DNA from: Candidatus Sulfotelmatobacter sp.
GTDB lineage: Bacteria > Acidobacteriota > Terriglobia > Terriglobales > Acidobacteriaceae
Direction of reading: 5' to 3'
Assembly (NCBI GenBank): GCA_030049565.1
Contig: JASIKQ010000053.1
Coordinates: 1-10,395 of the forward strand
DNA length: 10,395 bases
In this document: positions 1 through 7,084 of the stretch, one piece after another
How the letters are laid out: every line of letters begins with the position of its first letter
How positions within the stretch are numbered: the stretch's first letter is position 1
Notes under the pieces: model-generated
Database searches by the model: none
What the model was told of the DNA's origin: nothing
The model's input: the letters and a program-made list of their open reading frames with translations, nothing else
Translations under genes and position numbers: made by a program

Positions 1-348
1 GCGGTCGTGTATCTCTCGGTCGCGCCGAAATCGAATGCGCTTTATACCGCGTACGGCGATGTGCAACAGGATATCGAACGAACCGCAGCTGAACCCGTGC
101 CGTTGCACTTGCGGAATGCGCCTACCGGATTGATGAAGACATTAGGTTACGGAAAAGGCTATCAGTACGCCCACGATGTCGAAGGCAAGGTAACGAACAT
201 GCAATGCCTGCCGGATAGTTTGCGCGACCGCGTTTACTACCGGCCGACAAATGAGGGCATAGAGAAGCGCATTCACGAGCGCATGGAAGAGATCAGGAAA
301 CTGCGCGCAATCAGAGCCGCAAACAAGCCCGCCGAGCAAGAATCTTAG
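1..348 (+). CDS. rarA: RarA (MgsA) AAA+ recombination factor, C-terminal part only
   Basis: The gene enters from the left edge already in frame, so only about the last 115 residues are present; the GTG at 7 is internal, not the start. RarA is a clamp-loader-like AAA+ ATPase that acts at stalled replication forks. The part seen here is the C-terminal oligomerisation region, after the ATPase motifs. The family signature is clear: a [11 protein letters not shown] stretch at the edge, then H-L-R-N-A-P-T, an L-G-Y-G-K-G-Y-x-Y-A-H-D segment, and Y-Y-x-P-T-x-x-G-x-E near the end. It stops at TAG 346-348 after a basic, helical tail. The ATPase core lies outside the window, so its integrity cannot be judged. 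The next gene on the same strand starts 76 nt later, and no terminator is visible between them. Confidence 0.93.
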   Translation, partial: AVVYLSVAPKSNALYTAYGDVQQDIERTAAEPVPLHLRNAPTGLMKTLGYGKGYQYAHDVEGKVTNMQCLPDSLRDRVYYRPTNEGIEKRIHERMEEIRKLRAIRAANKPAEQES

Positions 349-424
349 AGCCGTCCCTCATCATCTTATTGAACAGCACGCCGATTCATTGGCGTTGCCT
401 GTGAACGTGAGGAGGCCAAGTCCG

Positions 425-1696
425 ATGGGCGCATTTCCCTCCATTCCCGCCGAAACTCTCCCCACCCGCCCCCTGCGCTTCGATCAAGTCGAGGAGTTGC
501 AGAAGCTACAGAAGGCGGCGCAGAAGATCAGCTCGATCCTCGATCTCGATCAACTGATCGACAACATCGTCAATGACGTGGCCCATTCGTTTGGATGCGT
601 TGAAGCCAGCGTCTACCTGCACGACGAAGCGCATGGGGAAATGGTGCTGGCGGGCGTGCATGGATGCAGCGTCAACCACAAAGGCCATCGCCTGAAGATC
701 GGCAAAGAAGGCATAGTTGGCTACGTGGCTTCGACCGGGCAGATGCGCTACGCGCCCGATGTAAGCAAAGACGATTACTACATTGCCTGTGAGCACTCCA
801 CGCGCTCTGAGGTGGCGATTCCGCTTCATGCCGGCGAGCGTTTGGTGGGTGTCTTCACCGCATCTCATCCCGAGCTTGATGGCTTCCCGCGCCAGCAGTT
901 GAGAATGCTGCAGGCGCTATGCGATCACGTCGCGGTCGCGGTAGATAACGCGCGACGGTTTCAGTTCGAACGCAACGAGCGGGAAGCGATGAGCCGCGAG
1001 GCGCGCGAGGCGCGCGCCATTCAGCAGGCTTTATTGCCCAAGAGCTCGCCATATATACCGGGCTACATGATTTCCGGCCTCAGCCTGCCGGCGGGCGCAG
1101 TCGGCGGCGACTGGTACGACTTTATTTCGTTTCCCGATGGCCGCTGGGGCCTGGTGCTGGCGGATGTGTCGGGTAAAGGCATGGCGGCGGCGCTTCTGAT
1201 GTCGGCTACGCGGGGAATGCTGCGTTCTCTGGCCGAGGCATACTGCACCCCCGGCGAGGTGTTAACCAAACTGAATTCCTTGCTGGTGGATGACTTTCCC
1301 GCGGGCAAGTTTGTCACGCTGGTTTACGCGGTGCTCGATCCGGCAGCTCATACGGTTACTTTTGCCAACGCGGGGCATTTGCAGCCGTTGTTTGTCGATG
1401 GCAACGGCATTCAGTTCCTTGACACGGAACGCGGACTGCCACTCGGCTTGAGCGCGGGCGATTACTCAGAAACAACCGTGACTTTGTCCCCGGGCTCGCG
1501 GCTGGTTTTCTACAGCGACGGCATCACTGAGGCGGTGAACGAAGCGGACGAGGAGTATGGATTGGAGCGGCTGGCGCGCCACGTTGCAGGGCACGGCGCC
1601 TCTGCGGTCAGCGTGGTCGAGGATGTTCGAGCCTTCGCCAATGGCGTGAGTCTGCGCGATGACGCCAGCGTGGTCTTTCTGGGCTTTGGTGTTTAA
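425..1696 (+). CDS. GAF-domain PP2C/SpoIIE-type serine phosphatase (RsbU-like)
   Basis: A predicted cytosolic Mn/Mg-dependent phosphoserine phosphatase with a sensor domain. Such proteins usually dephosphorylate anti-sigma-factor antagonists in partner-switching pathways. I chose ATG 425 (423 aa) because GAGGAGG at 409-415 sits 9 nt upstream; the frame is open back to TTG 389 (435 aa), but that start has no comparable site. From ATG 425, residues about 20-175 form a GAF domain (including R-S-E-V-A-I-P-L), about 176-205 a charged helical linker, and about 210-422 the SpoIIE/PP2C domain. The metal-binding motifs are present: GGDWYDF (227-233), ADVSGKG (246-252), FANAGH (313-318), YSDGITE (363-369) and a late DD (412-413). 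No transmembrane segment is seen. No anti-sigma factor or STAS antagonist gene is adjacent, so its target is unknown. The GAF ligand cannot be inferred from sequence. Confidence 0.93.
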   Translation: MGAFPSIPAETLPTRPLRFDQVEELQKLQKAAQKISSILDLDQLIDNIVNDVAHSFGCVEASVYLHDEAHGEMVLAGVHGCSVNHKGHRLKIGKEGIVGYVASTGQMRYAPDVSKDDYYIACEHSTRSEVAIPLHAGERLVGVFTASHPELDGFPRQQLRMLQALCDHVAVAVDNARRFQFERNEREAMSREAREARAIQQALLPKSSPYIPGYMISGLSLPAGAVGGDWYDFISFPDGRWGLVLADVSGKGMAAALLMSATRGMLRSLAEAYCTPGEVLTKLNSLLVDDFPAGKFVTLVYAVLDPAAHTVTFANAGHLQPLFVDGNGIQFLDTERGLPLGLSAGDYSETTVTLSPGSRLVFYSDGITEAVNEADEEYGLERLARHVAGHGASAVSVVEDVRAFANGVSLRDDASVVFLGFGV

Positions 1697-1723
1697 AGAT
1701 TCTGCTCTCGTGTTAAGCGGCAC

Positions 1724-2137
1724 TCACCGGAATCGTGCGCGGTGTTCTTTCAGAATGCAGCGGTCCATCACAACGAATATTCCGGCGCGGCGGGCTTTCT
1801 CTGCGGCTTTTTCATGAATCACTTCTTCCTGCATCCAGATTGCCGGGACTCGTAACTGAATCGCCTGATCGACGACTTCTTCCACGAACTCGGGACGGCG
1901 AAAGATGTCGACGATGTCGATCTTCTCTGGCACTGCGAGCAATGACTGGTAGCCCTGCTCGCCGAGCGCGGAGTCGATTCGCGGATTTACGGGGATGATG
2001 CGGTATCCCTGGCTTTGCATGTAGGCGGCCACGCCGTGACTGGGGCGCAGGGGATCATTGGATAGTCCGACGACCGCGATTACTTTTGCGGCTTTTAAGA
2101 GGTTTGTAATGGGATCGGTTTCGATCGATGGTGGCAT
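1724..2137 (-). CDS. Small CoA-binding Rossmann-fold protein (YccU-like)
   Basis: A 137-aa single-domain protein of the CoA_binding_2 type, the fold found in the N-terminal nucleotide domain of succinyl-CoA synthetase alpha but standing alone. Visible landmarks are the glycine loop V-I-A-V-V-G-L-S (residues 19-26) followed by N-D-P-x-R-P-S-H-G-V, the G-Y-x-I-I-P-V-N-P strand-turn (44-52), V-D-I-F-R-R-P (76-82), I-W-M-Q (100-103) and M-D-R-C-I (124-128). The length matches the family. Members bind CoA, but the physiological role is not settled. The start ATG has GAGG 7 nt upstream. It converges with the phosphatase gene, leaving only 27 nt between the two stops and no obvious terminator hairpin there. 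Family assignment is confident; function is not. Confidence 0.9.
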   Translation of the reverse strand: MPPSIETDPITNLLKAAKVIAVVGLSNDPLRPSHGVAAYMQSQGYRIIPVNPRIDSALGEQGYQSLLAVPEKIDIVDIFRRPEFVEEVVDQAIQLRVPAIWMQEEVIHEKAAEKARRAGIFVVMDRCILKEHRARFR

Positions 2138-2170
2138 TGGACGGCCTCTTCATTTAACCACGAGTTCGTG

Positions 2171-2190
2171 AAGTGGAAAGCCTTCCACTT
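2171..2190. repeat. Perfect 8-bp stem hairpin between the 429-aa gene and the CoA-binding gene
   Basis: AAGTGGAA (2171-2178) is followed by the loop AGCC and the exact complement TTCCACTT (2183-2190). A weaker palindrome, CACGA-GT-TCGTG, lies just to the left at 2159-2170. The pair sits in the 152-nt gap 2138-2289, which has no supported gene. It lies about 100 nt beyond the stop of the four-gene minus-strand operon and upstream of the CoA-binding gene. Neither strand has a T-run after the stem, so it is not a standard intrinsic terminator. It could be an RNA-end stabiliser or an operator; the sequence does not decide. Confidence 0.5.
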
Positions 2191-2289
2191 GGATGAAAAT
2201 GCGGTGGGAGGAGAATGAAAAACGTTAAAACACGGGGTAAGCCGTCCACGATTCTGCGATCAGAAAGCCTTATTAATGCTTCCGTCTTG

Positions 2290-3579
2290 TTACTTCTTGT
2301 TGGCTGCCGCTTCCAATTTTTGTTTGTACATTTTCAGGGCGAGCTTGCGAACGGTTTCCGAGATTTCCTTGTTGGAAGAAAGATTTTTCAAATCCTGGGC
2401 AAGCAGATGTTTCATCAATCCCAAACTTAGATCCATGGGCGTGCGGGGATTCGAGGTCAGGTTGCGGATAATTATGTAGTTTTTCATGAAGCGGCGCTTT
2501 AAGGGGATGGTGCGCAGCACGGCTTCCAGCACGTTTTTTTGGAGAGCGATCTTTTCGACTTCTCCGTCGGTGATTTTGGGCGCATCGAGCACTGCCAGCG
2601 CGACTACTTTGGTGCCGTCGCGAACCAGGATAGAGCGCTCTTCCTTGTTGCCTTTTAAGGCCAACTGAATGCGGCCTTTCACATCGAGATTGTTGATTTT
2701 CTGCAGCGTATTTTCGCGGCGTGGTTCGCCTTGCGCTTGCCGCTTGGCAGCCGTTGCTGGCACGGGCGCTCGGGCAGGCGCGGCGGCAGAAGAACTTGCG
2801 CCGGCGGGCGTGGTGGTGGCTGGCGGTTCTGCAACCTCTTTGATTTCAGAAACGGGGAAGTAATCGGCGCCGAGAAGATCGACAACGCCGCCGACCGCCT
2901 GGAATGGCTTGTTCTGCTCGGCCACGATTTCGCCGGCGTGTTCGGCGAGATAAGCAGTGACTTCTTCGTCGGGAGCTTCCTGCGCTTCCTGCGGCGCGGC
3001 AGAATCGAGTTCATTTGCGGGAGCATCCTGCTCGCCGGCGCCAGGAGAGCTGGCAGGTTGCGCTGGGGCTGCACTGTCAACATGGGGCAATGGCTGCGTC
3101 TGCACCTCGCCGCCAGCAAGCAATTCCGCGACTTGCGCGGCATCATTATTTTTCAAATATGGGTTGGAGCGAAGCACCTGCAAAATCGCTGCCGACGCGC
3201 GCACACGCGGGCTTTGCAGCATCAGAGCGATGGAGTCGCGCGAGGCGGAGATCGCAACTTTCTCCAGTTCGGATTCCTGGACGGACGGATTCTCCAGCAA
3301 TACCGGGAGCAGCGCGGGACGAAGATTTTCGGGCGAGACCATGTATTCCAGAACTTCGCGTGAGGTTTTTGGGTCGGAGGCTGCCGCCAGGGAAGCCGTC
3401 TCGTCCCAGCCGGCGAGGGTCATGCGGGCGAGATCGCCGAAAATCTTGTTGTGCCTGGCGAGATAAACCAGAATTTCGATATTTTCGCCGGGCGGAACCG
3501 AGAGCGCGCCCTTGGCCGCGAACTGCATCATGTTCGAGGGCATCCTGTTGGCGCGAATTTGATCGATGGTGCGGGGCAT
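2290..3579 (-). CDS. Uncharacterised two-domain helical-repeat protein with Ala/Pro-rich linker
   Basis: A 429-aa soluble protein with no signal peptide or membrane segment; I do not recognise a named family. Three parts are visible. Residues 1-155 form an all-helical region with repeat-like units containing N-P or S-P turns. Residues 156-290 are a low-complexity Ala/Pro/Glu/Gln linker interrupted by a more ordered island at about 204-246. Residues 291-429 are a second, very basic helical region. The halves resemble each other: V-L-L-E-N-P-S-V-Q-E-S-E-L-E-K-V-A (93-109) matches A-V-L-D-A-P-K-I-T-D-G-E-V-E-K-I-A (329-345). This suggests a HEAT-like or similar alpha-solenoid with an internal duplication. 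The C-terminal half resembles hypothetical proteins I recall from Deltaproteobacteria (memory, not a search). The ATG lies 5 nt after the HD gene's stop and lacks a strong Shine-Dalgarno site, suggesting coupled translation. It is the last gene of the lnt-prfB operon. No catalytic motif is seen, so scaffolding or binding is more likely than enzymatic activity. Confidence 0.85.
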   Translation of the reverse strand: MPRTIDQIRANRMPSNMMQFAAKGALSVPPGENIEILVYLARHNKIFGDLARMTLAGWDETASLAAASDPKTSREVLEYMVSPENLRPALLPVLLENPSVQESELEKVAISASRDSIALMLQSPRVRASAAILQVLRSNPYLKNNDAAQVAELLAGGEVQTQPLPHVDSAAPAQPASSPGAGEQDAPANELDSAAPQEAQEAPDEEVTAYLAEHAGEIVAEQNKPFQAVGGVVDLLGADYFPVSEIKEVAEPPATTTPAGASSSAAAPARAPVPATAAKRQAQGEPRRENTLQKINNLDVKGRIQLALKGNKEERSILVRDGTKVVALAVLDAPKITDGEVEKIALQKNVLEAVLRTIPLKRRFMKNYIIIRNLTSNPRTPMDLSLGLMKHLLAQDLKNLSSNKEISETVRKLALKMYKQKLEAAANKK

Positions 3580-3584
3580 AAATT

Positions 3585-4289
3585 TTAATCCGCGGAATCG
3601 CTCAGGCGACCGGCTTGGGCTATGGCTTCCAGTTCGCGAACTGCGACTTCAAATTCAGCAATCAATCGGCTCTGAGTAATCAATCGGCTCGAGTCGATGC
3701 GCAGAAACTCCTCCAGCAGCGCGCGATAATACCAGAGCGTACCTTCGCGGCCGCCATTGAAACGCTCCCAGATCGCGTCTCCCACCTGGCGGTAGTCTGT
3801 CAGGATCGAGCGCACATTATTCAGTTTATCCGCAGCGGAAACCAATCTGGTTGCCCCATCGGCATGTTTGAGGTGCCGAAGGTAACGTTCCTTGCGTTCG
3901 CGCCAGGGGGGCTTGGGGGTGGTGTAGGCGTCGGTACAGCCCTCGACGATCTTGGCCACGCGGATGCCGAATTTACGGCGCACTTCGGTGAGCATGGGCT
4001 CTCCGCCGCAGTCTTCGACCACGTCATGCAGGAGAGCGGCGATGGCCATGTTTTCGTCTCCGCCAAATTCGAGGACGAGGGAAGCGACCCCCATGAGATG
4101 GGCGATGTAGGGGATAGTTGAGGCCTTGCGGGTTTGCCCTGCATGCTTCTCAAATGCGAAAGCAAAAGCACGCAGCAGACGCGGGCCTAACTTGACTCGT
4201 CTCTTCTGACGCGGGCGCGATGGATTCGCATCGACCGCGGTTTTCTCCGCCATGATCGTGGTTGCTTTCCTCGTTTCTGCTTTTCTCAT
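3585..4289 (-). CDS. HD-domain (p)ppGpp hydrolase-like protein (small alarmone hydrolase type)
   Basis: A 234-aa protein matching the hydrolase domain of RelA/SpoT homologues and stand-alone Mesh1-like enzymes, which remove pyrophosphate from the 3' position of (p)ppGpp. Residues 51-64 read G-Q-T-R-K then Y-I-A-H (H64). The HD motif is A-L-L-H-D-V-V-E-D (H88, D89, E92, D93). G-C-T-D follows at 117-120, and A-D-K-L-N-N-V-R at 153-160 supplies D154 and N158, in the same spacing as the Mesh1 metal and substrate residues. There is no synthetase, TGS or ACT domain. The N-terminal 30 residues are basic and probably disordered. Start ATG 4289 overlaps the prfB stop by one nt (TAATG) and has GGAG about 10 nt upstream; the internal ATG 4253 has a poorly spaced site. 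A different nucleotide substrate remains possible. Confidence 0.87.
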   Translation of the reverse strand: MRKAETRKATTIMAEKTAVDANPSRPRQKRRVKLGPRLLRAFAFAFEKHAGQTRKASTIPYIAHLMGVASLVLEFGGDENMAIAALLHDVVEDCGGEPMLTEVRRKFGIRVAKIVEGCTDAYTTPKPPWRERKERYLRHLKHADGATRLVSAADKLNNVRSILTDYRQVGDAIWERFNGGREGTLWYYRALLEEFLRIDSSRLITQSRLIAEFEVAVRELEAIAQAGRLSDSAD

Positions 4290-5390
4290 TATTGTTTTTC
4301 TCCGCGGCGGGCGAGCAAGTAGGCGCGGATGAACGGTTGCAGGTCTCCATCGAGCACGCGATCGACATCGCCGACTTCCGCTTTCGTGCGATGGTCTTTG
4401 ACCAGCCGATAAGGCTGCAAAACATAGGAGCGAATCTGAGAGCCGAAGTCGCTGTCGAGCTTGGAATCTTCAATTTTCTTGGTGGCCGCGCGTTTTTTCT
4501 CCATTTCGAATTCGTAAAGCTTGGAGCGCAGCATGCTCATGGCGCGTTCGCGATTCTTGTGCTGCGAGCGCTCGTTCTGGCAACTGGCGACCAGCCCGGT
4601 AGCAATGTGGGTGATGCGAACGGCGGAGTCGGTTGTATTGACATGCTGGCCGCCCTTGCCGCTGGAGCGGTAGGTATCGACGCGAATGTCCTCGGGCTTG
4701 ATGACGACCTCGATGCTCTCATCGATTTCGGGAGAAACAAAAACACTGGCGAACGAAGTGTGACGGCGCTTAGCTTGATCGAATGGAGAGATGCGCACCA
4801 GGCGGTGCACGCCGATTTCGCTGGCGAGAAGCCCGTAAGCATACTCGCCGTTCACGGCGAAAGTTGCCGATTTCAGGCCGGCCTCTTCGCCCGGCTGGTA
4901 GTCATAGAGGACAGTCTGAAATCCCTCGCGCTCGGCCCAGCGCAGGTACATGCGCAGCAGCATGTCGGCCCAGTCCTGCGATTCGGTGCCGCCAGCGCCG
5001 GGATGAATGGTAACGATGGCGTTGAGGGCATCGTTTTCGCCGGAGAGCAGGGTTTCGGTTTCGAGTTTGTCGACGAGCGCGCGCAGGGAGTCGATTTCGC
5101 GGTGCAGTTCTGCATCGACATTTTCGCCTTCCCTGGCTAATTCGAAATAGGCGGCGATGTCATCGCTGCGGCGGGCGAGATCGGCGTCGGTCGAGAGCAG
5201 ATGCTCGAGCCGCTTTTTCTCGCGCATCACTTGCTGCGAGCGCTGCGGATTCGACCACAGATTGGGGTCGGCTGCCTGCTTTTCGATTTCGGCTAACTGC
5301 GGACGGAGTTTTTCCGCGTCAAAGATACTCCCGGAGTTCGCGTACCTTGATGGTGAGTGGGGCGTATTCCTGTTCGAACTCTTGAATCAT
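4289..5390 (-). CDS. prfB: Peptide chain release factor 2, made by programmed +1 frameshift
   Basis: RF2 recognises UGA and UAA stop codons and triggers peptide release at the ribosome. The gene is in two frames. Frame one runs from ATG 5390 through 23 codons to TGA 5321-5319; skipping T5321 joins it to a frame reading D-A-E-K onward to TAA 4291-4289, giving 366 aa, the usual RF2 length. In the joined protein the SPF stop-codon selector is at 201-203 and GGQ at 246-248, four residues earlier than in E. coli RF2. The GGQ context is R-S-S-G-K-G-G-Q. Annotators relying on one frame would start at the ATG at 5230 and lose 53 N-terminal residues. ATG 5390 overlaps the lnt stop as ATGA and has only a weak ribosome-binding site, implying coupling to lnt. 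Downstream, the HD gene overlaps by one nt. Confidence 0.96.
5318..5332 (-). promoter_or_regulatory. prfB programmed +1 frameshift site (autoregulatory recoding)
   Basis: Read on the minus strand the site is GGGAG-TAT-CTT-TGA-C. The internal Shine-Dalgarno-like GGGAG occupies 5332-5328, the spacer is TAT, the slippery CTT codon is 5324-5322, and the in-frame stop TGA is 5321-5319, followed by C. This matches the classic prfB signal (SD-like run, three-base spacer, CTT TGA C) base for base apart from the purine run. Known mechanism: when RF2 is scarce the ribosome pauses at UGA, the tRNA on CUU slips +1 to UUU, and translation continues as full RF2; when RF2 is plentiful the 23-residue peptide is released. 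Confidence 0.95.
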
Positions 5391-7009
5391 GCGGTTACTT
5401 TTGCTTTCCTGGGAATGATGAAGCGCGTGAGTGGCGCTGCTATTGAAATTATCGCACACAGGAATGCGAACCAGTCGCCGTGGCGGGTATAGAAAGTGGT
5501 TACGGAGGTGAGGGCGTAGGGAGCGGTAAGGCCAGCGCGTTGTTTGCGGGGAAGGCGGGCGACGATGCGTCCGTAGGGATCGATGGAGGCCGTTACGCCG
5601 GTATCGGTTGCGCTCAGCAGCCAGCGGTCGTTTTCGATGGCGCGCATGCGAGTTTGATTCAAGTGCTGGGCATAGGCTCCGCTGTCGCCATACCATCCGT
5701 CATTCGAAATGTTCACCAATACTTCTGCGCCGTTGTTGGCAAATTGACGAACTTCGTCGGGAAAAACCGATTCGTAGCAGATGAAAACGCCCAGCTTTGT
5801 GCCGCCGGCATCCAGGGGAGCGCGTGACGTTCCCGCTTGAAATGCGCCGACTTCTTTGGTGAGGCCTCCGGCGAAGGCAAACAATTGCGGAAATGGCAGG
5901 TATTCTCCGAAGGGCACCAGGTGAACTTTGTCATAGCCCATGGCCCAGTTGCCTTCGGGGCTGATGAGTGCGGCCGAGTTGAATACTTGCGAAGAGGAAT
6001 GCCCCGGAGCCGCCAGCGTGCTGCCGATCGCGCCGGTGACTATCCAACTGTGCGTGTCCCGCGCCATCTGGCCTACGGGATCGCGGAACAAGGGATCGTT
6101 GGTGAAAAAAGGAGCCGGAGATTCTGGCCAGACGATTAGATCATTGTTGTTTAGTGAAGAGCGAGCGGCAGTTCGATCGTGCGCTGCCTTTTCAGTGAGG
6201 TCGATCAGTTCCTGAAGAGTGCGCTCGAAGGTCTCGCGAGTCCAGTTCGCGTCTACGGGGATATTCTGCTGCACCAGGAGGGCGGAATGATCAGCTGGTG
6301 CGGGAGGGGCGTCGACCAGACGCCCAGCCTGGAGAACTGCCGCGGCCACCAACGATGCGGTCAATAACATGCCGCGCTTTTTTCTGGGCACCAGAAATGC
6401 CGCGGCGAGAGCAACGTTCACCAGCATGATTTCGAATGAGACCCCATAGACACCGGTCAGCGTGGTAATGCGGCTGAGAGAAATATTATCGACCTGAGCC
6501 GTGCCCAGTAGATTCCAGGGAAAGGCGGTGATACGCGCGCGCGCCAACTCTACCGCGACCCAGAGAAACGGCGCGGCAGCAAGCGCGCGGCGAATCTCGC
6601 GACCGGGACCGACAGTTAAACTCAACAGTACGCCAAAGATGCCGTGATACAGGCCCAAGTAGAGACAAAAGAGAAAAAGGGCGAGCAGGGCCATGGGCGC
6701 GCTCAGGCCGCCATATTGCCTCATGGTGTGGTAGATCCAGTAACACGTGCCCGCGTACCAGAGGATTCCGCAGACGTATGCGAGCAGGAAGGCTTGGGCA
6801 GGCGTCGCGGCTTGAAGATTTACAGAACCATCGATTGCCAGGGCGCCGGCCGGCCGCGCTCGCAACAGAGCGACAACGAGGGGAGCGAATGCGATCCACG
6901 AGAGAACGTAGACCCCGGGCAGCGGGAAGATGAGCACTTGCAAGAGCGACGACAGAGCGATCAGCAACCAGGCGCTGTAGTGAATTTGCCGCACGGGGAA
7001 GAATAGCAA
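5387..7009 (-). CDS. lnt: Apolipoprotein N-acyltransferase
   Basis: An inner-membrane enzyme that adds the third acyl chain to the N-terminal cysteine of lipoproteins, the last step of their maturation. The 540-aa length is slightly above that of E. coli Lnt. The N-terminal ~230 residues carry several hydrophobic segments. A periplasmic nitrilase-like domain follows, then a final membrane helix at about 512-527. The catalytic triad is visible as E296 in W-P-E-S, K361 in Y-D-K-V-H-L-V-P-F-G-E-Y and C411 in F-I-C-Y-E-S, with N-I-S-N-D-G-W-Y-G at 433-441. The start is TTG 7009, supported by AAGGGA at 7024-7019 with 9-nt spacing; there is no ATG nearby. The stop overlaps the prfB start by four bases, so lnt heads the lnt-prfB-HD-429aa transcript or continues one from lpxD. 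A lipoprotein gene lies in the same window. Confidence 0.95.
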   Translation of the reverse strand: MLFFPVRQIHYSAWLLIALSSLLQVLIFPLPGVYVLSWIAFAPLVVALLRARPAGALAIDGSVNLQAATPAQAFLLAYVCGILWYAGTCYWIYHTMRQYGGLSAPMALLALFLFCLYLGLYHGIFGVLLSLTVGPGREIRRALAAAPFLWVAVELARARITAFPWNLLGTAQVDNISLSRITTLTGVYGVSFEIMLVNVALAAAFLVPRKKRGMLLTASLVAAAVLQAGRLVDAPPAPADHSALLVQQNIPVDANWTRETFERTLQELIDLTEKAAHDRTAARSSLNNNDLIVWPESPAPFFTNDPLFRDPVGQMARDTHSWIVTGAIGSTLAAPGHSSSQVFNSAALISPEGNWAMGYDKVHLVPFGEYLPFPQLFAFAGGLTKEVGAFQAGTSRAPLDAGGTKLGVFICYESVFPDEVRQFANNGAEVLVNISNDGWYGDSGAYAQHLNQTRMRAIENDRWLLSATDTGVTASIDPYGRIVARLPRKQRAGLTAPYALTSVTTFYTRHGDWFAFLCAIISIAAPLTRFIIPRKAKVTA

Positions 7010-7042
7010 AAGCGATTGTCCCTTCTCAGTTCCCGGTCCTAA

Positions 7043-7070
7043 GTTTTTGGATCTTGGTTTTTGGATCTTG
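7043..7070. repeat. Perfect 14-bp tandem duplication (heptad-type) between P-loop gene and lnt
   Basis: The 14-mer GTTTTTGGATCTTG occurs twice with no spacer (7043-7056 and 7057-7070). Each copy can be read as two related 7-mers, GTTTTTG and GATCTTG. The array lies in the 75-nt gap between the P-loop gene stop (7085) and the lnt TTG start (7009), upstream of the lnt ribosome-binding site. The period of seven recurs in the array upstream of pspA. Confidence 0.85.
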
Positions 7071-7084
7071 CGACGTCAGGTTCC

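Noticed and set aside
2215..2430. 71-aa plus-strand ORF preceded by a purine-rich GGGAGGAG
   Set aside because: The GGAGG core is only about 3 nt from the ATG, too close for good initiation, and two thirds of the ORF lies antisense to the 3' end of the 429-aa gene, whose composition is coherent.
2731..3581. Long plus-strand frames of 169-210 aa
   Set aside because: They mirror the Ala/Pro-rich linker and helical regions of the 429-aa gene; they are Arg/Ser/Cys-rich with no domain and overlap one another in different frames.
4253..4289. Internal ATG 4253 as the start of the HD gene
   Set aside because: Its purine-rich site is about 15 nt away, whereas ATG 4289 has GGAG at about 10 nt and the TAATG overlap with prfB.
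4262..5140. 292-aa plus-strand open frame
   Set aside because: It is the antisense shadow of prfB, which has unambiguous RF2 motifs on the other strand.
5319..5390. prfB as a frameshifted pseudogene
   Set aside because: The frame change falls exactly at the known prfB slippery site with its Shine-Dalgarno-like element, so it is programmed recoding, not damage.
7043..7070. CRISPR or insertion-sequence remnant
   Set aside because: There are only two adjacent 14-bp units with no spacers, terminal inverted repeats or cas or transposase genes nearby.
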